Of a DNA stretch of 14,396 nucleotides, positions 6,200 to 12,289 are shown one piece after another (within the stretch, counting starts at the first letter, position 1; every line of letters begins with the position of its first letter). Source of the stretch: Thiobacillaceae bacterium (lineage in GTDB: Bacteria; Pseudomonadota; Gammaproteobacteria; Burkholderiales; Thiobacillaceae); contig JAHENE010000023.1 of NCBI GenBank assembly GCA_024643305.1, positions 1-14,396 on the forward strand. Reading direction: 5' to 3'. The position numbers and the translations under genes were made by a program. The notes beneath the pieces were generated by a model. It saw only the letters and a program-made list of their open reading frames with translations. It had not been told where the DNA came from and did no database searches.

Positions 6200-6829
6200 A
6201 TGAAGATCATTCTTGCTGATGACCATGCCCTGTTCAGGGGCGGATTCTCGGTGCTCTTCCAGCAACTGGAAGGCGTGGCTGAGATTCTTGAAGCCGGAAA
6301 TCTGGAAGGCGCGATGGCACTTGCCAGCCACAACCCGGATGCCGAGTTGATGCTCCTGGATATCAACATGCCGGGCATGAATGGTTCTTCCAGTATCGAG
6401 CAGATAGCGGTGGCCCATCCTCAGCTGCCATTGATCGTGATCTCGTCAGACGAAACCGTGAAAAGCGTAAAGAACGCCATTGAAGCGGGCGCGTCCGGTT
6501 ACATTCCCAAGTCATCGAGTCCGGAGGTCATGCAGCATGCGATCAGGCTTGTTCTCTCCGGTGGAGTCTATCTCCCTCCACAAATGATGATGGCGGAAAT
6601 GCCTGAAGTGGATGAAACACCTGTCGGCAATGCGCTGGAGCGGTTAAGTGATCGTCAGATGCAAGTTTTGCGGCTGCTGATTGGGGGCATGACAACCAAG
6701 CAGATTTGTCGTGAACTCGGGCTCAGCGAAGGAACCATCAAGACCCATACCACCGCCATTTTCCGCACCCTGGGGGTCGGCAACCGTGTCGAAGCAAGCA
6801 ATGCGGCTCGTCGCTTGGGCTTTACCTAA
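6200..6829 (+). CDS. NarL/FixJ-family (LuxR-type) response regulator
   Basis: This 209-residue protein has a receiver domain (1-120) with acidic pair Asp7/Asp8 (LADDHALFRGG), phosphorylation site Asp54 (LMLLDINMPGMNG), switch SSDET and conserved Lys in GYIPKSSSPE. A linker follows, then a GerE/LuxR helix-turn-helix (LSDRQMQVLRLLIGGMTTKQICRELGLSEGTIKTHTTAIFRTLGV). Chosen start: the ATG opening MKIILADD, because the 18 extra residues from 6146 do not look like a receiver. The Shine-Dalgarno is weak. The gene converges on the hybrid kinase gene with a 48-nt gap and no other kinase follows it. The hybrid kinase is therefore the likely partner, and the receptor-operon promoter a likely target; both points are inferred. 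Confidence 0.93.
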   Translation: MKIILADDHALFRGGFSVLFQQLEGVAEILEAGNLEGAMALASHNPDAELMLLDINMPGMNGSSSIEQIAVAHPQLPLIVISSDETVKSVKNAIEAGASGYIPKSSSPEVMQHAIRLVLSGGVYLPPQMMMAEMPEVDETPVGNALERLSDRQMQVLRLLIGGMTTKQICRELGLSEGTIKTHTTAIFRTLGVGNRVEASNAARRLGFT

Positions 6830-6877
6830 TAGCATTTCCGGGGCGCCCTTGAGTCATGCGAGGTTCAAAGCGGCGAC

Positions 6878-8782
6878 TCAAACCTTGCTGGCGCTGCCGG
6901 TGGATCGAAGAAGGCGGGAAACCAGTGTGCGCAAGGAGGCCGGCCGCACCGGTTTATGCAAGATCGGGTAGCCGCTTGCATCCAACTCAAGCACCCCTGC
7001 ACCGGAGGTGTCTCCAGTGATGACAATCACCTGGAATCGGGCTTCCGGATATGCTTCGCGCAGGGCATCCGCCACCTGCAGGCCATCTTCTCCTTTGAGC
7101 CGGTAATCAGTTATCAGAAGCGCCGGTGCGGATGCCAGCTTCGCCAACAGATCCGATTTGCCAGCTGCCATGATCACCTGCACCCCCCAGCCTTCTAGTA
7201 GATTCGCGAGCGAATCCGCCACCATGGCGTCGTCGTCCACAACCGCCACCAGTCCCTGCAAGCGGGTCAAATCCCCCAAGGATTCTGCTTGTTCCCGCTT
7301 CGCCATGGCATCGACATGGCTGATAGGCACATCCAGGCTGAACACCGAACCCCGTCCCGGCAATGAGCGAACCGTGAGCGTATGCCCCATCAGGCGAGTC
7401 AAACGGTCCACGATGGCGAGCCCCAGCCCAAGTCCCTGCGAACGGTCACGCTGCGGGTTTGAGAGCTGGAAAAATTCCTGGAAGATGTCCTTGATGTGTT
7501 CGGGCGGAATGCCCAGCCCTGTATCCCAGACCTCAAAGCGGATATCTTCCCCTCGACGCCGGGCCGCGATCAGCACGCCTCCCTGTTTTGTGTAACGCAG
7601 GGCATTACAGATCAGATTGCGTAAAATCCGCGTGAGCAGCATTGGGTCGCTACTCACCCAGGCATCCACCGTGCAGTGCAATCTCAGCTCGATACCTTTC
7701 GCCACCGCATCCTGCTGGAACGCTTCGTGCAAACCGTTAAGCAGGGAACTGACCGAAACGCTAGAAATGTCCGGCGTAACCACACCTGCCTCCAGCTTGG
7801 AGACATCCAGAATGGCATTGAACATGCTTTCCATGGCCGAAACGGCCGCCTCGACCTTGCCCAGCGTGGCCGCAGCCTGGTGATTTTGAAGCTGGGATTT
7901 CAGTGATTCAACATACATGGTGAGAGCGTGCATGGGCTGCCGCAAGTCGTGACTGGCGGCAGCGAGAAAATGCGACTTTGCCTGATTGGCTTTTTCTGCT
8001 GTTTCCTTTTGCAAGGTCAGATCGGCTGTCGCCGAATCCACTCGCTGCTGCATATCCTCCTGATAGGAAATCAAGGCCGCGCTCATCGTGTTGATGCCTT
8101 GCTGAAGATCCCTTAGCTCGCTTCTGGCAGTCAACGGCAACTGTTTTCCCATGCGGAAATTTCCCGCGGCGATCTCCCGCACGGCGGCAATCATTTCCAT
8201 CAGCGGCCTGATCCCGATCAAGGCAAGTTTGCGTACAAGAATCACGGCAAACAAAAGACCGAGCGTGATGATTCCCAAGGTGGTCAACAGCATGTTGCGG
8301 GCGATGAGGGTATTGCCTTCGCGGCTGATGCTCAACTTTACCCAGGCGATGGTTCGAGGTGAGGACAAGGCTTGCCCCTGTTGGAAGGGGTCAACTATAG
8401 CCAACGGTGTCAGCACGATCGGCATGCTGAACACCAGAAGCTTTTTCGATTCCAGTATGCCGCCTTGAAAGGTCACGCGCAGGTCTTCAGACTTGTTGCC
8501 TGCCTCGGCAAAGGTTTTGCCATTGGGGCGGTATACGCCAACGTGGACGACATCCTGTTCTTTTACCGTCCAGGCAAGAAGGCGGTTCAGTGATTCCTGG
8601 TCGCCGGTTACCACGGCATACTCCGCTCCCTGCACGAGATATCGGGTCAATTCATTGCCGCGCTCTTTTAGCGACGCATCCAGATCATTGATACGATTGA
8701 TGATCAGATACGCGCCCAGGATGATGGCAACCAAAAGGGCTGGCAGCAAGCCAAGCAGGTAGGCGCGGGTGCGTATTTTCAT
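6878..8782 (-). CDS. Hybrid sensor histidine kinase with C-terminal receiver
   Basis: This 634-residue inner-membrane protein begins with a transmembrane helix (about 7-28). A ~135-residue periplasmic sensor segment follows, then a second helix (about 165-185), a HAMP-like linker (186-240) and a coiled coil. The HisKA motif is FLAAASHDLRQPMHAL with His278. The ATPase region has N-box LRNLICNALRY, G1 WDTGLGIP and G2 QGLGLGLAIV. The C-terminal receiver (about 510-630) has Asp516-518, phosphorylation site Asp559 (LLITDYRLKGEDGL), Thr589 and Lys610. No HPt domain is visible in the protein or beside it, so the receiver may act as a phosphate sink or feedback arm. The ATG overlaps the stop of the upstream binding-protein gene (ATGA), tying the kinase to that periplasmic protein. 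A longer start at 8944 would lie inside the upstream gene and is rejected. Confidence 0.94.
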   Translation of the reverse strand: MKIRTRAYLLGLLPALLVAIILGAYLIINRINDLDASLKERGNELTRYLVQGAEYAVVTGDQESLNRLLAWTVKEQDVVHVGVYRPNGKTFAEAGNKSEDLRVTFQGGILESKKLLVFSMPIVLTPLAIVDPFQQGQALSSPRTIAWVKLSISREGNTLIARNMLLTTLGIITLGLLFAVILVRKLALIGIRPLMEMIAAVREIAAGNFRMGKQLPLTARSELRDLQQGINTMSAALISYQEDMQQRVDSATADLTLQKETAEKANQAKSHFLAAASHDLRQPMHALTMYVESLKSQLQNHQAAATLGKVEAAVSAMESMFNAILDVSKLEAGVVTPDISSVSVSSLLNGLHEAFQQDAVAKGIELRLHCTVDAWVSSDPMLLTRILRNLICNALRYTKQGGVLIAARRRGEDIRFEVWDTGLGIPPEHIKDIFQEFFQLSNPQRDRSQGLGLGLAIVDRLTRLMGHTLTVRSLPGRGSVFSLDVPISHVDAMAKREQAESLGDLTRLQGLVAVVDDDAMVADSLANLLEGWGVQVIMAAGKSDLLAKLASAPALLITDYRLKGEDGLQVADALREAYPEARFQVIVITGDTSGAGVLELDASGYPILHKPVRPASLRTLVSRLLRSTGSASKV

Positions 8783-9771
8783 CGCCCACTCTCCCGATCC
8801 AGCTCCATGGCAAGGAGTGGCCCGGACGAAATCGTCAACTCCAGGGAACGGGCGACGCTCTGGTTCACATCTACGGTAAAACTTTTTGGGTAACGTGATG
8901 CTGCCAGCCTGCCGCCTTTGTCCAGAGACATCCCCCTTAGCCATTCCGCGGCCTCGGCCCCAATCTGGGTCGGTGTGGCATGCAACCCAAGAAGCGATCC
9001 GGCCTGCACCAGACCGGATGAATACGCAACAATAGGCAATCGCTCCCGATAGGTCTTCACGAACAGGATTCTCAGAATATCCCTGTTCACAACGGTCGAG
9101 TCAGGCAACAGCAACAGTGCATCCACATTCCGTGCAAGCGCATCCAGACTTGAAAAGACTTGCTCCTGATTGCGCGCGGTTCGGACATCGACATCCAGGC
9201 CAACCAACTTTCCCGCTCTGTGCAGGTCAGTTGATTGTTCCTCAGTCTCGGGGCTGACAAGAATGCCAATGCGTCTGGCTTGCGGCATGGCAGTTCTGAT
9301 CAATCGCAGTTGCCGGGAGAAGGGTTGGTCAAGATAGAGCGCGGAGATTTGACGACGGCTGTTCCCCGGGGTTTGCGAGACCATTTTCTCGAAAGTCGTT
9401 GCAGGTACCAATACCGCCAGCAAGGGATCATCGCTTTGGGTGGAAAGCGCGTATTGCAGGGCGCGCACGCCAAAAGCGACGACGACGCCATTCGTCCGTG
9501 GGGATGCATCCACAGTGAGGGTACGCACGTTCCGCTTCTCTGAATCGCGAGCAAGTTCAAGCTCAAATGCCTGAGCCGCCTCCTGGTAGATTCCCCCTTG
9601 CTCGGAAAGCAGCAAAGTGACCTGCTGCGCGGCATGCGCCGGCAGACCTGCCAGGGTCAACCACAACAAACTGAAGCGGATTACCGCCTGGAACAAACCT
9701 GCCAGACAAGTCATCCCGCGCTGGGCAGCGCAGGCAGCAGACAAGTCGAAGGGCAGGCGAACGGCAGGCAT
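8779..9771 (-). CDS. Periplasmic binding protein, ABC_sub_bind-like, probable sensor partner
   Basis: This 330-residue secreted protein has a signal peptide with hydrophobic core FSLLWLTLAGLPAHAA, cleaved near residue 48 of the long form. The remainder has the alternating strand/helix pattern of a two-lobed type I binding fold, with VVVAFGVRALQYAL, LLAVLVPATTFEKM, RRIGILVSPETEEQ, DALLLLPDSTVVNRD and LPIVAYSSGLVQAGSLLGLHATPTQIGAEAAEWL. The last is characteristic of PF04392-type proteins. The ATG at 9771 follows GGGGA and lies 9 nt after the receptor stop. An ATG at 9714 would give a more ordinary signal length (29 residues). No permease or ATPase gene is present, and the next gene, overlapping by ATGA, is a membrane kinase. 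A sensory rather than transport role is therefore inferred. Ligand unknown. Confidence 0.82.
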   Translation of the reverse strand: MPAVRLPFDLSAACAAQRGMTCLAGLFQAVIRFSLLWLTLAGLPAHAAQQVTLLLSEQGGIYQEAAQAFELELARDSEKRNVRTLTVDASPRTNGVVVAFGVRALQYALSTQSDDPLLAVLVPATTFEKMVSQTPGNSRRQISALYLDQPFSRQLRLIRTAMPQARRIGILVSPETEEQSTDLHRAGKLVGLDVDVRTARNQEQVFSSLDALARNVDALLLLPDSTVVNRDILRILFVKTYRERLPIVAYSSGLVQAGSLLGLHATPTQIGAEAAEWLRGMSLDKGGRLAASRYPKSFTVDVNQSVARSLELTISSGPLLAMELDRESGR

Positions 9772-9780
9772 GATTCCCCG

Positions 9781-11829
9781 TTAGCGAAACTGCGCCGATG
9801 CGCGCAGGAAATAGCGCGTTTCGAACTGGTTGTCCGCCCGGAATTCGGCATAAGCATCATTGCCGATGTTCTGGGCGATGAGTTCAAGCAGGATGTCCTG
9901 CCCCGGCCAGCGCAGTTTCTTTGCCACGCGCACATCGACACGGTCGTAGGCGGGTACGGGCGGCTTGCCGAGGGCAACTTCGCCAGGTCCCTCCCAGCGC
10001 ATCTTGTCCACGTGGTAATAGCCCATGCTCAACTGAATATCGTTGTCAAACGTGTGCGCCAGCAGCAGGCTGATGGTCTTGTGCGGCGTGCGGCCCTCCC
10101 TTGAAGCCTGGCCCGTGCTGGCAGGGTCGAATCGGTCCTCGGCATTGGCCAGCGAAAACTGCAGTGCCGCCAGGGTGCCCGGGGCAGGGCGATATTGCAG
10201 TTGTCCTTCCAGGCCGGTGATGTTGACGCCGCCGCCGTTGGCAATGACCAGCGCGCCGGTCGGATAGGGCTCGGGTGCCAGTCCCGGAAAGGCGGTAATC
10301 TCCCTCAGAATCTCTTCGCGAAACGCCTTCACATCAAGCGTCATTTTGTGGTTGAACCAATGGGATAGCCAGCCAAGTTCCCAGGCGTGCATCACTTCCG
10401 GCTCGATGCCCCCGGGTGAATAGCCGAACACATCGATCGGGTCGCCGTTGCTGAAATAAAGTCCGAGGGCGCCGTGTTCGCCAAGCAAGCCGTTCTTGCG
10501 GATCGAACGGGTGAAGCTGCCTCGCAAGGTGTGGTTGGGCGAGAGCAGGTAATTGAGTGCCAGACGCCAGGAAAATTGCTTGTCCAGGGTATCGCCATGC
10601 TCCAGCATGCCGCCTGCATTCAGTAACCAGCGATCATCCAGATGGTAGGCTGCATTCGCGAAAATTCGACCGCTGCGGTCTTCCACGAAATCTTGCTGAC
10701 CCAGGAGTATCAGGCTTTTAAAACGGTCAAGGCGCATTCCGGCTCCGGCCATCCATTGCAGACGATCAGAACTGCTGTCATTGATTTGCCATTCCAGGTC
10801 GTAACGCTCGTCCGTGTTGTCATACATACCCGTTCGAATTACTTCATCCGTATGTCCCGGGTACAGCACAGGGATAGCTCCAGGCGCAACACTCAGAATG
10901 TCGGACAACAAACCTGAAGTGGCGTTGTCTTCCAGTCGGCGGTACTGATGGTAGAACTGCACGCTGGTATCACGCCCCATTCCAAGTACGCGTGTCCAGC
11001 GCAGTTGCTGGTGGTTGCTTTCAACCGCGTCCGAACCAACATTTGGCCTGTACATAACGTCAACATCACCGCGCCCAATGGGCCCGTTGCGGAAGCCGAG
11101 CTTGAAATCCAGCACATCTGTATTGTCCAGGTCACGCCAGCCGTGCAAATTTATCGAGCGCACCAGTTTTTTGTCGTTACGCCCCTCAAATCCGTCTGTC
11201 TGGTCGTAGCCAAGGCTCAAGCGGTAATCAACGCCGGCCATGCTGCCGACGTTGCGCAACATGCCGGAGCGCGTTCCGCGGGAGTCAACGGTGGCACGCG
11301 CGTACCAGCCGGGATCGGAATAACGCGGCCGGGTGATGATGTTGACCGTGGCAATGAAGGCATTGGCGCCAAAGATCGGCGAACTGGGGCCTCGTACCAC
11401 CTCGATCCGGTCGATATCATCTAGCGCGACGCCAAGGTCGTTCCAGTCCACGCTAAGCATAGAGAGATAGACAGAGCGGCCGTCCACCAGCACCTCCATC
11501 CGGCGCGGCAATGAATCCGACTGCCCGTGATAGGTTGCCGCGACGGTGCTGTTAGAGGTGCTCAATCCCACCTGGAAGCCGGGCACCAGGCGCAAGAGGT
11601 CGGCAATCTCGATAAAGCCCGAAGCCTCGATCATTTCCCGGTCGATCACAGTCACTGCCGCCGGTGCTTCCGACAATGGCTGCATCAAACGCGAGGCCGA
11701 CAGCACGATGGGTGGCTCCCAAAAAAAATCCGTCTCGGTTGGTTGTGCTGCTGACGCCTGCGCTGCGAGAAACACGTTACATGTCATGGTTGCAACAAGC
11801 AGGAACTTCCTCTCTTTCATTACCTTCAT
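9781..11829 (-). CDS. TonB-dependent outer-membrane receptor
   Basis: This 682-residue precursor has a signal peptide of about 27 residues (RKFLLVATMTCNVFLAAQASA). A TonB-box-like stretch PPIVLSAS follows, then a plug domain (about 40-155: EAPAAVTVIDREMIEASGF, IADLLRLVPGFQV, RMEVLVDGRSVY, IDRIEVVRGPSSPIFGANAFIATVNIITR). The rest is a 22-strand-type barrel ending in YFLRASAQFR. The ATG at 11829 has GGAG 6 nt upstream; starts at 11820 and 11835 are alternatives. It lacks the N-terminal signalling extension of FecA-type transducers, so signalling would have to pass through the periplasmic protein encoded next, 9 nt downstream. The barrel is on the short side for siderophore receptors. The substrate cannot be told from sequence. 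Confidence 0.93.
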   Translation of the reverse strand: MKVMKERKFLLVATMTCNVFLAAQASAAQPTETDFFWEPPIVLSASRLMQPLSEAPAAVTVIDREMIEASGFIEIADLLRLVPGFQVGLSTSNSTVAATYHGQSDSLPRRMEVLVDGRSVYLSMLSVDWNDLGVALDDIDRIEVVRGPSSPIFGANAFIATVNIITRPRYSDPGWYARATVDSRGTRSGMLRNVGSMAGVDYRLSLGYDQTDGFEGRNDKKLVRSINLHGWRDLDNTDVLDFKLGFRNGPIGRGDVDVMYRPNVGSDAVESNHQQLRWTRVLGMGRDTSVQFYHQYRRLEDNATSGLLSDILSVAPGAIPVLYPGHTDEVIRTGMYDNTDERYDLEWQINDSSSDRLQWMAGAGMRLDRFKSLILLGQQDFVEDRSGRIFANAAYHLDDRWLLNAGGMLEHGDTLDKQFSWRLALNYLLSPNHTLRGSFTRSIRKNGLLGEHGALGLYFSNGDPIDVFGYSPGGIEPEVMHAWELGWLSHWFNHKMTLDVKAFREEILREITAFPGLAPEPYPTGALVIANGGGVNITGLEGQLQYRPAPGTLAALQFSLANAEDRFDPASTGQASREGRTPHKTISLLLAHTFDNDIQLSMGYYHVDKMRWEGPGEVALGKPPVPAYDRVDVRVAKKLRWPGQDILLELIAQNIGNDAYAEFRADNQFETRYFLRASAQFR

Positions 11830-11866
11830 TTTCATCTCCGAAATGTATCCCAGCGGAACGATTGGC

Positions 11867-11982
11867 CACATCATCCGTTCGGCCTAATCCCGCCATTTGT
11901 AGTGCCATAAATCATAACTCGGGGGTCATCCGCTAAGTAAAAAGGATTAATCCGTTTGCATGGCGCACATCATCCGTTTGGT
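11867..11982 (-). promoter_or_regulatory. Receptor-operon promoter region with phased ATCCG repeats
   Basis: ATCCG cores start at 11873, 11928, 11950 and 11972 on the plus strand (CGGAT on the minus strand). The last three are exactly 22 bp apart, two helical turns. The outer two share the exact 13-mer CACATCATCCGTT (11867-11879 and 11966-11978). A -10-like TATGAT (minus strand, 11911-11916) lies 11 bp downstream of the box at 11928, with no good -35, as expected of an activator-dependent promoter. The fourth box would fall in the message leader. The convergent LuxR-type regulator is the suggested but unproven ligand. Confidence 0.55.
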
Positions 11983-12289
11983 CGATTCGCTGGCGCGGAA
12001 TTTTCGTTAGATTGCATAGGTCGGAAACCGCATCCTTTGCCTTGTCGCTAAATTTGAATGGCCAGGGCTGAAGAGCCCTGCGCACGGCACCCGCCGGGCG
12101 GGTTGATCTTCTTCAGGCGGTGCGGAAAAAACACTTGGGCAGATTAATAAAAGAACAGACTTTATTGCGTGACCAGAAACCGGAGGATGAAGCGGTCATC
12201 ACGCATGGGAATCAGGACGTAAGTCACTGAGCCCAGCCTTTTCCAGGAGTCGCCCCTTAAAAATTATCAGTAAAAAGAGGAACAGAAGG
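11983..12289 (+). other. Gene-free leader upstream of the autotransporter, with two hairpins
   Basis: No credible ORF lies here. Two perfect hairpins stand close together: CAGGGCT-GAAG-AGCCCTG (12063-12080) and ACCCGC-CGG-GCGGGT (12089-12103). Neither is followed by a clean T run, so a classical terminator is doubtful. Downstream are an A/T-rich stretch (12125-12170) that could hold the autotransporter promoter, though no convincing hexamer pair was found, and GAGGA (12277-12281) placed correctly before the start codon. Confidence 0.5.

Noticed and set aside
6849-6881. Hairpin TTGAGTC/GACTCAA between the convergent regulator and kinase genes as a terminator
   Set aside because: The stem is only 7 bp with a 19-nt loop, includes the kinase stop codon and has no T run. 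Too weak to call.
8783-8944. Longer N-terminus for the hybrid kinase starting at 8944
   Set aside because: The extra 54 residues overlap the binding-protein gene and are not signal-like. The ATGA overlap start at 8782 gives a normal N-terminal membrane helix.
8779-11829. Iron/siderophore uptake operon
   Set aside because: No permease, ATPase, FecR-type or sigma-factor gene accompanies the receptor, and nothing in the sequence identifies a siderophore substrate.
11983-12120. Riboswitch (c-di-GMP or other) before the autotransporter
   Set aside because: The hairpins are present, but the conserved core nucleotides of the riboswitch classes I know could not be aligned.
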